Shown here piece by piece: positions 1 through 8,789 of a DNA stretch of 14,976 nucleotides. The stretch is from assembly GCA_026987055.1 (NCBI GenBank), contig JALSNL010000149.1, forward strand, positions 1-14,976, written 5' to 3'. The position numbers and the translations under genes were made by a program. The notes beneath the pieces were generated by a model. It was not told the origin of the DNA, searched no databases, and saw nothing but the letters and a program-made list of their open reading frames with translations. The stretch's first letter is position 1. Every line of letters starts with the position of its first letter. This DNA comes from Melioribacteraceae bacterium. GTDB lineage: Bacteria; Bacteroidota; Ignavibacteria; Ignavibacteriales; Melioribacteraceae.

Positions 1-266
1 CTTTTTACCCAAGCAAGATGAGAATATATGCTATCAATGCTCAATCCTATTACTTTTGTATTCAACTTTTTAAATTCATCATTTCTTTTTGCAAAAGCCA
101 TAAATTCGGTTGTACAAACCGGTGTAAAATCTGCCGGATGAGAAAACAATACTACCCATTGACCTTTTAAATCCGATAATTTAATAATTCCGTGTGTTGT
201 TTTAGCAACAAATTCCGGTGCCGGTTCATTTAGTCTTGGCATACTAACTACTTGTGTTTCTTCCAT
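1..266 (-). CDS. Peroxiredoxin, Prx6-like (3' end cut by window edge)
   Basis: The first 88 residues of a thiol peroxidase that reduces hydrogen peroxide and organic hydroperoxides in the cytoplasm. The AhpC/TSA signature is clear: the segment [13 protein letters not shown] carries the peroxidatic cysteine at residue 51. The PVCTTE form and the short N-terminus are typical of the Prx6 (often 1-Cys) subfamily. Any resolving cysteine further on cannot be judged because the C-terminal half lies outside the window. The ATG at 266 is fixed by an AAAGGAG Shine-Dalgarno site six bases upstream (273-279). The gene lies 69 bases downstream of the PerR-type regulator on the same strand. A perfect 16-base palindrome resembling a PerR box sits in that gap, so peroxide-inducible expression is likely (inference). 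Confidence 0.9.
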   Translation of the reverse strand, partial: MEETQVVSMPRLNEPAPEFVAKTTHGIIKLSDLKGQWVVLFSHPADFTPVCTTEFMAFAKRNDEFKKLNTKVIGLSIDSIYSHLAWVK

Positions 267-301
267 TGTGAACTCCTTTATTTATTTGTGAATATTTATT
301 A

Positions 302-317
302 GATAATAATTATTATC
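302..317. promoter_or_regulatory. Putative PerR operator upstream of the peroxiredoxin
   Basis: GATAATAATTATTATC is a perfect 16-base palindrome lying 35 bases before the peroxiredoxin start. Read in a 15-base window (301-315), it matches 11 of 14 fixed positions of the Bacillus PerR box TTATAATnATTATAA. It shares the 11-mer ATAATAATTAT with the site before perR. Binding is inferred from sequence alone, and no good -35/-10 pair was found beside it. Confidence 0.6.
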
Positions 318-335
318 CATTATGATTAAAAAAAT

Positions 336-770
336 TTATTTATTTCTACATTCTGAGCAAACTATATTGAATTGGATAGTGTAATCCAAAACTTGGTTGC
401 CCCTTTTTACCTTTTCAGGTATTTTAATATTTTCAAGTACCGGATCATTTATGTCCATTACTTTTTTACATTTTACGCAAACAATATGGTGATGTTGTTT
501 CATTTCCGCATCATAGCGTACGGTTTCATGTAAAGGTGTTACTACGGAAATAATTCCATGCTTCTCAAATGTTTCCAAAGTTTTATAAACCGTAGCTAAC
601 GAAATAGTTGGAAAATCCGGTTTTATATTATTATAGATAGTTTCCGGATTAGGATGCGATTTATCCGCTATAAGTGCTTTATATATAGCTAATCTTTGCG
701 GTGTAACACTTAATGCATTAGTTTTACACTTTTGAATAAATTCATCTATTTTTGATTCTGTAGCTATCAT
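336..770 (-). CDS. perR: PerR-type peroxide-sensing repressor (Fur family)
   Basis: A 144-residue Fur-family metalloregulator with an N-terminal winged helix (recognition helix around residues 57-71, ATVYKTLETF) and a C-terminal dimer domain. All five regulatory-metal ligands of Bacillus subtilis PerR have counterparts: H39 (SHPNPE), D87 (RYD), H93 and H95 (QHHHIVC) and D106 (KVMD). An Asp at the last position, where Fur usually has Glu, favours PerR over Fur. The structural zinc site is complete: C98/C101 (CVKC) and C138/C141 (CSEC). In this family, iron-catalysed oxidation of the metal-site histidines releases DNA. The gene has an excellent promoter with a PerR-box-like site just after its -10, which suggests autorepression. 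It precedes a peroxiredoxin on the same strand. No strong Shine-Dalgarno site precedes the ATG. Confidence 0.88.
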   Translation of the reverse strand: MIATESKIDEFIQKCKTNALSVTPQRLAIYKALIADKSHPNPETIYNNIKPDFPTISLATVYKTLETFEKHGIISVVTPLHETVRYDAEMKQHHHIVCVKCKKVMDINDPVLENIKIPEKVKRGNQVLDYTIQFNIVCSECRNK

Positions 771-792
771 ATTTATGAGAATAACTTTTATT

Positions 793-807
793 TGATAATT
801 ATTATTA
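793..807. promoter_or_regulatory. Putative PerR autoregulatory operator
   Basis: TGATAATTATTATTA matches 12 of 14 fixed positions of the PerR box TTATAATnATTATAA, with 7-1-7 dyad symmetry and one mismatch between arms. It begins three bases after the -10 element of the perR promoter, so it covers the expected transcription start. A bound repressor there would block initiation (inference). Confidence 0.65.
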
Positions 808-810
808 GGT

Positions 811-839
811 AATATAATGCTTTATATTTGGTTTGTCAA
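811..839 (-). promoter_or_regulatory. Sigma-70-type promoter of perR
   Basis: On the minus strand, a perfect TTGACA -35 (834-839) is followed by a 17-base spacer and TATATT as -10 (811-816, five of six consensus bases). It points at perR, whose start lies about 40 bases downstream. This is the best promoter in the window, and it is of the classical form rather than the TAnnTTTG form of Bacteroidia. Confidence 0.8.
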
Positions 840-895
840 GTAAAATAATTATTTAAACTCTTTTTACGGAATAAAATATTATCCTTGTTTTTTAC

Positions 896-919
896 ATAAC
901 ATGTTTATCTACATGTTAT
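896..919. repeat. Inverted repeat after the toxin gene
   Basis: A perfect 9-base stem, ATAACATGT / ACATGTTAT, with a six-base loop lies 13 bases past the toxin stop. Neither strand has a clean T-run after it, so it is not a textbook intrinsic terminator. It could end or stabilise the toxin-antitoxin mRNA, or be a binding site. Confidence 0.5.
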
Positions 920-931
920 TCTAAGAGAATA

Positions 932-1346
932 TTATTTTACAAAAACTAAATTTATTTCCTTAATGCCGGAAAAATCTTTTCTATTGACAGTAGCTATATT
1001 TTCAATATTATGAGATAAAGCTATACTAATTATTTCAAAATTATGAATCTTAAGTCCGTGTGGAGAATATTTTTTTAACAAAAAAAAAAATTAAATTTGA
1101 TTGTTCAGAAGGATATAAAATTGTAAAAATACTTTTAAATTCATTAATTACAACAAGAGCATCTTTAATGGAAATGCTTTTATCCGGATAGCGGGTAACA
1201 ACAGAAAGAAATTCCGAAATATTTTTGGATGTAGTAAATAAATTGTTCGATTCAGCAAATAAAATATTTTGAACAGAGTTATAATATTTGGAATCTTCAT
1301 CGATAGCATATATGAGTAAATTAGTATCCAATAAAATATTATTCAT
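932..1346 (-). pseudogene. VapC-like PIN-domain toxin, frameshifted in an A11 tract
   Basis: A PIN-domain ribonuclease of the VapC type, a toxin that cleaves specific RNAs when not held by its antitoxin. The first frame gives MNNILLDTNLLIYAID with the catalytic Asp at residue 7 and the second acid at E45 (NISEFL). It then runs into an 11-base A tract (1080-1090, T11 in the gene), leaves frame and stops after 98 residues. Removing one base from the tract joins it to a downstream frame ending IATVNRKDFSGIKEINLVFVK. The restored protein has 137 residues, a normal VapC length, and a stop at 932-934. The motif that usually supplies the third acid (HDF/HDA) reads HNFE, Asn at residue 102 of the restored protein, so activity may be weak even if the frame is repaired. 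The ATG overlaps the end of the antitoxin gene by eight bases. The break could be real decay, phase variation by slippage, or a homopolymer sequencing error. Confidence 0.8.
1080..1090. repeat. A11 homopolymer at the toxin frameshift
   Basis: Eleven consecutive A on the plus strand inside the VapC-like gene. A length of 10 or 13 would restore the full 137- or 138-residue reading frame. The present length puts the 3' part out of frame. Confidence 0.95.
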
Positions 1347-1518
1347 AAGCTTTATCTCGTATATTTACATCGTCAAATTGTCCCTTTAATTTAAATGTAT
1401 GTATTTTCTTTTTTGCAGTTTTTGTGCTTGTAAGAGAATTGATGTAATTATATACTTTATCCAAGAACTCATTTGGCATTTTGTCTATTTTGCGTTTGAT
1501 GTGTGCTTTTGTAATCAT
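1339..1518 (-). CDS. Small antitoxin of the VapBC-type module
   Basis: A 59-residue protein, MITKAHIKRKIDKMPNEFLD and onward, ending FKLKGQFDDVNIRDKAYE. The basic, helix-prone N-terminus followed by a short C-terminal tail (GQFDDVNIRDKAYE) is the layout I associate with small antitoxins beside PIN toxins in the Bacteroidota/Ignavibacteriota group. The tail would wrap the toxin active site. The family assignment rests on this resemblance and on position. The gene is immediately upstream of the toxin, and its stop overlaps the toxin ATG (shared ATGAATAA), a classic translational-coupling arrangement. A good promoter lies 36 bases upstream. No convincing Shine-Dalgarno site precedes the ATG at 1518. 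Confidence 0.75.
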   Translation of the reverse strand: MITKAHIKRKIDKMPNEFLDKVYNYINSLTSTKTAKKKIHTFKLKGQFDDVNIRDKAYE

Positions 1519-1553
1519 AATATTGTCAAAGATTTTTCATTTAATTTTATTTA

Positions 1554-1582
1554 AATATAAAGTAAATAATCTATAGTTTCAA
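1554..1582 (-). promoter_or_regulatory. Promoter of the toxin-antitoxin operon
   Basis: On the minus strand, TTGAAA (1577-1582), a 17-base spacer and TATATT (1554-1559), pointing at the antitoxin. The predicted leader is about 30 bases. Such modules usually repress themselves, but I see no obvious long palindrome over this promoter. Confidence 0.65.
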
Positions 1583-1752
1583 TCCAATATTTTTTAACTA
1601 GGGATAACAAATATGTAAATGCCGAATATCCTCACAAATAATGATTTATTAACTCATGTTACCCAAAAAATTTCCAAATATATTTGTATTAATTTTATAC
1701 TGAATTTCTTAGTTTGTTGTCTCTCTTTTCACAATACTATTTTTTTTGATAT

Positions 1753-1779
1753 AAAAAAGCCATCAATATTTTGATGGCT
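1753..1779 (-). terminator. Intrinsic terminator of the metK-ahcY operon
   Basis: Read on the minus strand after the ahcY stop: the stem AGCCATCAA / TTGATGGCT (1758-1766 with 1771-1779, nine perfect pairs), a four-base loop, then a run of six T (A1753-1758 on plus). It lies about 20 bases past the stop and has all the features of a Rho-independent terminator. Confidence 0.88.
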
Positions 1780-1798
1780 CTTAATTTGTTTTTCTATT

Positions 1799-3223
<1,425 letters not shown>

Positions 3224-4372
3224 TTACTTTCCTTTTGGTTTATATTTTTGAAATTTTTTAACTAAGTCCAATTTTTCCCAAGAAAATTCTTTCCTCCCGA
3301 AATGACCATAGGATGATGTGATTTGGTAAATAGGTTTACGTAAACCAAGTCTATTTATTATACCTTTGGGAGTAAGATCAACTTCTTTTTTTATCATTTC
3401 GGATAATTCATTATCGGAGATTACTCCTGTTCCTTTAGTATCAATAAATATTGAGACCGGTTGTTCAACACCAATTGCATAAGCTAGTTGAACCAAACAT
3501 TCTTTAGCCAATTTAGCGGCAACAATATTTTTTGCAATATGACGAGCAGCATAAGTTGCGCTTCTATCAACTTTAGAAGGATCTTTACCTGAAAAAGCTC
3601 CGCCGCCGTGTGGTGCCCAGCCGCCATAAGTATCTACAATAATCTTTCTTCCCGTTAAACCACTATCTCCGTGCGGACCGCCTATTTCAAATCTTCCGGT
3701 GGGATTTACATGGTATTTTGTATTCTTATCCAATAATCTTGAAGGTATTACTTTTTTAATAACATGTTTTACAATATCACTTTTTATTTTTTTCTGGCTT
3801 ACACCTTTATCATGTTGAGTAGAAATAACAACAGTATCAACCCTAATCGGCTTATTATTATCATCATATTCAACTGTTACTTGTGATTTTGAATCAGGAC
3901 GAAGATACGGCATTAGTTTTTTATTTCTTTTACGTATATCCGCCAATTTTTTTACAAGCTTATGAGCATACATAATTGGCATCGGCATTAATTCTTTTGT
4001 TTGATCACAAGCATACCCAAACATAATTCCTTGATCACCGGCACCACCTGTATCTACTCCCATCGCAATATCGGGTGATTGCGAATGGATGGCATTAAGA
4101 ACAGAACAAGATTCGGAATCAAATTTATAATCGGCTTCCGTATATCCAATATTTTTAACGGTTTTTCTAACAATATCTTGAATATCAACATAAGCTGTAG
4201 TTGTAATTTCACCACCAACAAGAACCAAGCCTGTTGTTACAAAAGTTTCGCAAGCAACTCTTGCATTTGGGTCTTCTGCTAAAATAGCATCAAGCACACT
4301 ATCAGAAATTGCATCGGAAACTTTATCCGGATGCCCTTCTGAAACTGATTCTGAAGTAAAAAGGTAGGACAT
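3224..4372 (-). CDS. metK: S-adenosylmethionine synthetase
   Basis: Makes S-adenosylmethionine from methionine and ATP, releasing phosphate and pyrophosphate; it acts as a cytoplasmic oligomer. The 382-residue length is normal for the family. Visible motifs: GHPDKVSD with the catalytic His at residue 14, the hexapeptide-type signature [11 protein letters not shown] at 110-120, and the second signature GGGAFSGKD at 256-264 followed by SKVDRSA. The start at 4372 is supported by an AGAGG site five bases upstream (4378-4382). It is the first gene of a two-gene methyl-cycle operon with ahcY. The region before it is shared with a divergent flavoprotein gene. The predicted leader of about 55 bases looks too short for a SAM-I riboswitch. 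Confidence 0.98.
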   Translation of the reverse strand: MSYLFTSESVSEGHPDKVSDAISDSVLDAILAEDPNARVACETFVTTGLVLVGGEITTTAYVDIQDIVRKTVKNIGYTEADYKFDSESCSVLNAIHSQSPDIAMGVDTGGAGDQGIMFGYACDQTKELMPMPIMYAHKLVKKLADIRKRNKKLMPYLRPDSKSQVTVEYDDNNKPIRVDTVVISTQHDKGVSQKKIKSDIVKHVIKKVIPSRLLDKNTKYHVNPTGRFEIGGPHGDSGLTGRKIIVDTYGGWAPHGGGAFSGKDPSKVDRSATYAARHIAKNIVAAKLAKECLVQLAYAIGVEQPVSIFIDTKGTGVISDNELSEMIKKEVDLTPKGIINRLGLRKPIYQITSSYGHFGRKEFSWEKLDLVKKFQKYKPKGK

Positions 4373-4432
4373 TTAAACCTCTTTTATTATTTTATTGTTT
4401 TAATTTAGAATAGATTTTTTTTACGAATACTT

Positions 4433-4461
4433 AATTTAGATAATTTCTGTGCATTTATCAA
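4433..4461 (-). promoter_or_regulatory. Candidate promoter of metK-ahcY
   Basis: Minus-strand TTGATA (4456-4461, five of six), a 17-base spacer and TAAATT (4433-4438, four of six), about 60 bases before the metK start. It is the best pair in the 129-base divergent gap. Confidence 0.5.
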
Positions 4462-4501
4462 AATTATCGTTTAATATTCAACTTTATTAAGCAATATTTT
4501 T

Positions 4502-5449
4502 ATGCAAAAAACAAAAATAACAAAACTTTTTAATATTGAATTTCCAATTATCCAAGGCGGTATGGTTTGGGTTTCCGGTTGGAAGCTTGCCGCAGCTGTT
4601 TCTAATAATGGCGGATTAGGTTTAATTGGTGCAGGGTCTATGAAACCGGATTTACTAACAGAGCATATTCTGAAATGTAGAAAAGCAACAGATAGACCGT
4701 TTGGCGTTAATATTCCTTTGCTACGCGAAGATGCGGCTGATTTGGTAAATACTGTGATTCGTGAAAATGTAAAGATTGTTTTTACTTCGGCAGGACATCC
4801 CGGAAAGTTTATAGATTTATTTAAAATAAATAATATTACTGTTGTTCATGTTGTATCGTCCCTTAAGTTTGCACACAAAGCCGAAAGCGTTGGATGTGAC
4901 GCTATTGTAGGGGAAGGTGTTGAAGCCGGCGGTCACAACGGACTTGATGAGTTGACAACTTTTTCACTTATTCCACAATTGATAAATGAAATTAAGATAC
5001 CTGTAATTGCAGCCGGCGGCATAATGAACGGACAAACAATTCTTGCTGCTCTTGCGCTTGGTGCCGAAGGTGTACAGATAGGAACCAGATTTGCCGTTAC
5101 TAAAGAATCTTCAGCTCATATTAATTACAAGAATGCTGTTTTAAATGCTAAGGATAACAGTACAAAATTAATTTTGAAAAAACTTGCTATGGCAAGGGTA
5201 ATTAAAAATGAATTCAGCACACAAATTACCGAAGCCGAAGATAATTGTGCCGATATTGACGAACTAAAAGAAATACTTGGAGAAAAAAGAGAACGCGAAG
5301 GTATCTTTAACGGTAATCTTGAGGAAGGAATGCTTGAAGCAAGTCAAAGCAGTGGAATAATAACAAATATTCCAGCTGTTAAAGAGTTAATGAAAAATTT
5401 AATTTCGGAATATTCAATTGCTCTTAATAACTTAAAAGCAGCCAAGTAA
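4502..5449 (+). CDS. FabK / nitronate monooxygenase-family flavoprotein
   Basis: A 315-residue FMN-dependent TIM-barrel protein. It is either enoyl-ACP reductase II (FabK, last step of fatty-acid elongation) or a nitronate monooxygenase (oxidative detoxification of alkyl nitronates); the two share a fold and motifs. Visible: FPIIQGGM at 14-21, GGLGLIGAG near 37-45, EGVEAGGHNG with the active-site His at 145, phosphate-binding AAGGIMNG at 170-177 and GAEGVQIGTRF at 187-197. The following KESSAHINYK resembles the FabK segment KESNAHPNYK as I recall it from Streptococcus. Length and C-terminal layout also fit FabK, so I lean to FabK-like without fixing the reaction. It is divergent from metK, has no clear Shine-Dalgarno site, and has no fatty-acid genes beside it. 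Confidence 0.8.
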   Translation: MQKTKITKLFNIEFPIIQGGMVWVSGWKLAAAVSNNGGLGLIGAGSMKPDLLTEHILKCRKATDRPFGVNIPLLREDAADLVNTVIRENVKIVFTSAGHPGKFIDLFKINNITVVHVVSSLKFAHKAESVGCDAIVGEGVEAGGHNGLDELTTFSLIPQLINEIKIPVIAAGGIMNGQTILAALALGAEGVQIGTRFAVTKESSAHINYKNAVLNAKDNSTKLILKKLAMARVIKNEFSTQITEAEDNCADIDELKEILGEKREREGIFNGNLEEGMLEASQSSGIITNIPAVKELMKNLISEYSIALNNLKAAK

Positions 5450-5557
5450 TTTAAAACAAGCACATTAATATTTTTACCTCACTATTCAATTAATCTTTAG
5501 TTAAATTTTATTGCTTATTTATTTTAATAAAAACATATTTTTTGAAAGGATATATTT

Positions 5558-6034
5558 ATGAATTTCCATCCAACCAACATTACACTTCATATTGTTATTG
5601 CAGGTATTTGGTTATCTTATTTTATAATAGAAAACAGGTTAAAAGCTCAAATCAAAAATTCCGGAACAAAAGAAACAAAATTATTTGTAATCAAACAGTA
5701 CCTAAAATTTTCAAAGGTTTTTATGTTAATAGTGTCTGTTGGCATTGCCGTTACCGGAATTCTATTGGTTTTATTTAATTCTCACTACGGTTTTTTCAAT
5801 ATGAGCAATAACCATTGGTTAGCAACAAAGCAAATTTTATTCGTTATAATTTTGATAAATATTTTTATTAATCTTTTACCTTCTATCAAAAAAGTTACAC
5901 GGTTAATCGAACAAAACGCAACCGAAAATGAATATGAAAAATTTTTAAGAAAAATATTTAAAGCTAATTTATTAATTAACATATTGGCTTTACTGAATTT
6001 TCTGTTTGCAATTACACATAAATTTTATAGTTAG
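5558..6034 (+). CDS. Small four-helix membrane protein, function unknown
   Basis: A 158-residue integral membrane protein with four predicted helices at about residues 8-24, 53-73, 91-108 and 136-153. There is no signal peptide to be cleaved. The first helix begins LHIVIAGIWLSYF, with H11 and W18 placed as in CopD/DUF2269-like membrane proteins. The loop before helix 3 has NNHWLATKQILF. That resemblance is weak and I do not assign a function. The loop between helices 1 and 2 is basic, and that between helices 3 and 4 is charged. The start is well supported by GAAAGGA seven bases upstream (5544-5550). It stands alone between the FabK-like gene (108 bases upstream) and dxr (242 bases downstream), with no terminator visible on either side. 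Confidence 0.72.
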   Translation: MNFHPTNITLHIVIAGIWLSYFIIENRLKAQIKNSGTKETKLFVIKQYLKFSKVFMLIVSVGIAVTGILLVLFNSHYGFFNMSNNHWLATKQILFVIILINIFINLLPSIKKVTRLIEQNATENEYEKFLRKIFKANLLINILALLNFLFAITHKFYS

Positions 6035-6276
6035 ATTTTTTTGAGGTTTTTATTATATACTTAAAATTGACTTGATTTAACCAAAAGTATCTGAGAGTAG
6101 ATTTTAAAAGTTATCATCAGCAAATACCACAAATAGAAAATTTGGATCAGTTAAAAATTCGTGGATCATCGTTTTAATATTTTGCTTCGGAATCTCTGTT
6201 TCCTTAATATTGACTTACTTTTAGTGAAATTTAATGTTATTTTATTAGTTTAAATTAAAAATTACTACTTGCGTAA

Positions 6277-7419
6277 ATGAAAACTATTCTGTTACTTGGT
6301 TCAACAGGGTCTATTGGTGTAAGCACGTTAGACGTTATAAGATTATTAAAAGATAAGTTTAAAGTTTTTGCACTTACTGCCAATACAAATATAGAACTAT
6401 TGGAAAAACAAATAAACGAGTTTCGTCCTGAATTTGTTGTTGTAAAAGACAAAGAGAAAGCAAAAGAATTAAAATCTATTGTTAATGATAAATGTACTGT
6501 TCTTGCCGGAGAAGAAGGACTTTTGGAAATTACAAAAAATGGGAATTATGATATTCTTCTTTCCGCTTTAGTTGGGTTTGCCGGTCTTAAACCGACAATT
6601 GAAAGCATAAAACGAGGCAAAAGAATTGCTCTTGCAAACAAAGAAACTTTAGTAGCAGCCGGTGAAATTGTAATTAACCTTGCACAAAAACATAATGCGG
6701 AAATTCTTCCGGTAGATTCCGAACATAGTGCAATATTTCAATGTTTGGTTGGTGAAAAAAATAATAGTATTGAAAAATTAATTGTTACGGCATCCGGCGG
6801 ACCTTTTAGAAATCATTCTATAGAAGAATTAAAAAATGTTACCGTTGCAGAAGCACTTAATCATCCTAATTGGGATATGGGCAACAAAGTAACTATCGAT
6901 TCCGCAACAATGATGAATAAAGGCTTGGAAGTTATTGAAGCACATTGGTTATTTAATTTGGACAAGGATAAAATTGATGTTGTCATTCATCCGCAGTCAA
7001 TAGTTCATTCAATGGTTGAATTTGTTGATAATACAATAAAAGCTCAATTAAGTTTGCCTGATATGAAGTTACCGATTCAATATGCATTAACCTATCCGGA
7101 AAGAGTTGGGAGTAATTTTGTAAACACACATTTCCCTTCTCTTAAAGAACTTACTTTTTATGAACCGGATTTGGTAAAATTTAACTGTTTGCAATTAGCT
7201 TATGATGCTATGGAAGAAGGAGGAACTGCTCCTTGCATTCTTAATGCCGCAAACGAAATTGCCGTTGAGAAATTCTTGACCGGGACAATTAAATTTACAC
7301 AAATACCTGAACTGATAACAAATGCACTCGATAATATAGTTTCTGAAACATTAATTGATTTAGAAACTATTATGGAATGTGATAGTAAAACAAGGAAACA
7401 CTCACAAAATTTTAGCTAG
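6277..7419 (+). CDS. dxr: 1-deoxy-D-xylulose 5-phosphate reductoisomerase
   Basis: Converts DXP to 2-C-methyl-D-erythritol 4-phosphate with NADPH, the first committed step of the MEP isoprenoid pathway. The 380-residue length is normal. Visible: the NADPH loop GSTGSIG at 8-14, LANKETLVAAG at 119-129, metal ligands D147 and E149 in PVDSEHS, the flexible-loop region TASGGPFR at 171-178, HPNWDMG at 196-202, and MMNKGLEVIEAHWLF with E218 and E221. There is no good Shine-Dalgarno site before the ATG at 6277. A TTGACT at 6210-6215 could be a -35, but its -10 partner (TAATGT, 16 bases on) is poor. The last codons overlap the ribosome site of rseP, so the two genes are probably co-transcribed and coupled. 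Confidence 0.97.
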   Translation: MKTILLLGSTGSIGVSTLDVIRLLKDKFKVFALTANTNIELLEKQINEFRPEFVVVKDKEKAKELKSIVNDKCTVLAGEEGLLEITKNGNYDILLSALVGFAGLKPTIESIKRGKRIALANKETLVAAGEIVINLAQKHNAEILPVDSEHSAIFQCLVGEKNNSIEKLIVTASGGPFRNHSIEELKNVTVAEALNHPNWDMGNKVTIDSATMMNKGLEVIEAHWLFNLDKDKIDVVIHPQSIVHSMVEFVDNTIKAQLSLPDMKLPIQYALTYPERVGSNFVNTHFPSLKELTFYEPDLVKFNCLQLAYDAMEEGGTAPCILNAANEIAVEKFLTGTIKFTQIPELITNALDNIVSETLIDLETIMECDSKTRKHSQNFS

Positions 7420-7422
7420 GAG
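7418..7422 (+). promoter_or_regulatory. Ribosome site fixing the TTG start of rseP
   Basis: AGGAG begins inside the dxr stop codon TAG and ends eight bases before TTG 7431. With no ATG nearby that keeps the full first helix, it makes TTG the likely start. Confidence 0.75.
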
Positions 7423-7430
7423 ATTTAACT

Positions 7431-8789
7431 TTGATAGAATCAACAATATATTTTATTATAACGATAGGCATTTTGGTTTTTGTTCACGAATTCGGACATT
7501 TTATTGCAGCCAGAATGTGCGGTATGCGTACGGATGCATTTGCAATCGGATTTGGCAAACGTCTTTTCGGTTGGAACAAAGTTACAGGTTTTACTTGGGG
7601 AGATTTGGATAAAGATACTGATTTACAAGGACACACTGATTACAAACTTTGCTTACTTCCACTTGGTGGTTACGTAAAAATTGCAGGGATGGTTGACGAA
7701 AGTTTTGATACTGAATTTGCCGACAAAGAACCGGAGCCTTATGAATTTAGAGCAAAACCAACATATCAAAAATTATTTGTCATAACTGCCGGTGTTTTAA
7801 TGAACTTATTACTTGCTGTTGCAATTTATTGGGGAATTAATTTTTTCCAAGGCAAACAAGTAATGGAAACAACAGAAATAGGTGTAGTTGCAGATTCATC
7901 ATTAGCCTATCAAGCAGGTTTCCGTTCTTATGACAAAGTTATTTCAGTTAACGGAACTCCGGTTAGTGATTGGGAAAACTTCTTAAATACATTATTAATA
8001 AAAAATATTGGGAAAGATGTTGACGTTACAGTTGAAAGAAACGGCGAAGAAGTAACATTCAAAGCGCCTAAGAATATTTTAGGAAAGGCAGCTCAAACAC
8101 CAATGTTTTTAACAATTGGTGAAACAAAGCCAATGATAAGTGGTGTGTTGGAAAACTCTCCGGCTGAAAAAGCAGGAATAAAACCCGGCGATATTTTTTA
8201 TGAATTAAATAAAAAGAAAGTTGCCAGCACAAAACAGGTAATAAGTATTATTTCTTCGCATAAAGACACCGATATTCCAATAAAATTAATTAGAAAAGAT
8301 GATACAATTGCAACTGAAGTTAATCCCGGCTTGGAAGGTAAAATTGGTGTTGCTCTTGGTGATGCTTATGTTGGTCCTGTTACTTATAAAGATTATGGTT
8401 TAGGAGAATCTTTAAGTAAAAGTTTTTCCAACGTTAGTCTTTATACGGCTCTTACTTTCAAAATGTTCGGCAGTATTATCAAGGGAGATGCTGCTTTGGC
8501 AGATAATATTGGCGGTCCGGTAAAGATTGCAAAATTTGCAGCACAATCCGCTGATGCCGGACTAATTCCATTTTTATTATTTTTAGCAATGTTAAGTTTA
8601 AGTCTTGCAATTATAAATATTTTACCATTCCCTGTTTTAGACGGCGGACATTTTGTAATAATATTGATTGAAGGCATAATAGGAAAAGAATTACCGATAA
8701 AAGCTAAAATTGCAATTCAAAATGTAGGTTTTGTTATTTTGCTTTTGTTAATGGTTTTTATTGTTTATACGGATATTTCAAGCTTATAA
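7431..8789 (+). CDS. rseP: RseP-type site-2 intramembrane zinc protease
   Basis: A 452-residue M50 metalloprotease of the inner membrane. Relatives cut anti-sigma factors within the membrane and clear signal-peptide remnants. The first helix carries HEFGH (H19, E20, H23), the zinc site. LPLGGYVKIAGM follows, then a further helix near residues 120-138. Two PDZ domains come next, roughly 145-210 (ADSSLAYQAGFRSYDKVISV) and 230-295 (LENSPAEKAGIKPGDIFYEL). The third ligand lies in LDGGH at 403-407 (D404), followed by the last helix. Compared with E. coli RseP there is extra sequence after the first helix (WNKVTGFTWGDLDKDTDL). It begins with TTG, 11 bases after dxr. The dxr-rseP pairing is common in bacteria. 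The sigma and anti-sigma partners are not in the window. Confidence 0.95.
   Translation: MIESTIYFIITIGILVFVHEFGHFIAARMCGMRTDAFAIGFGKRLFGWNKVTGFTWGDLDKDTDLQGHTDYKLCLLPLGGYVKIAGMVDESFDTEFADKEPEPYEFRAKPTYQKLFVITAGVLMNLLLAVAIYWGINFFQGKQVMETTEIGVVADSSLAYQAGFRSYDKVISVNGTPVSDWENFLNTLLIKNIGKDVDVTVERNGEEVTFKAPKNILGKAAQTPMFLTIGETKPMISGVLENSPAEKAGIKPGDIFYELNKKKVASTKQVISIISSHKDTDIPIKLIRKDDTIATEVNPGLEGKIGVALGDAYVGPVTYKDYGLGESLSKSFSNVSLYTALTFKMFGSIIKGDAALADNIGGPVKIAKFAAQSADAGLIPFLLFLAMLSLSLAIINILPFPVLDGGHFVIILIEGIIGKELPIKAKIAIQNVGFVILLLLMVFIVYTDISSL

Noticed and set aside
1619..1774. A 51-codon plus-strand frame beginning MPNILTNNDLLTHV
   Set aside because: No ribosome site, low-complexity AT-rich composition, and its end lies inside the ahcY terminator stem. 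Probably chance.
4373..4501. SAM riboswitch before metK
   Set aside because: The gap is 129 bases and shared with a divergent gene. The predicted leader is about 55 bases, and no stem arrangement or terminator typical of SAM riboswitches was seen by eye.
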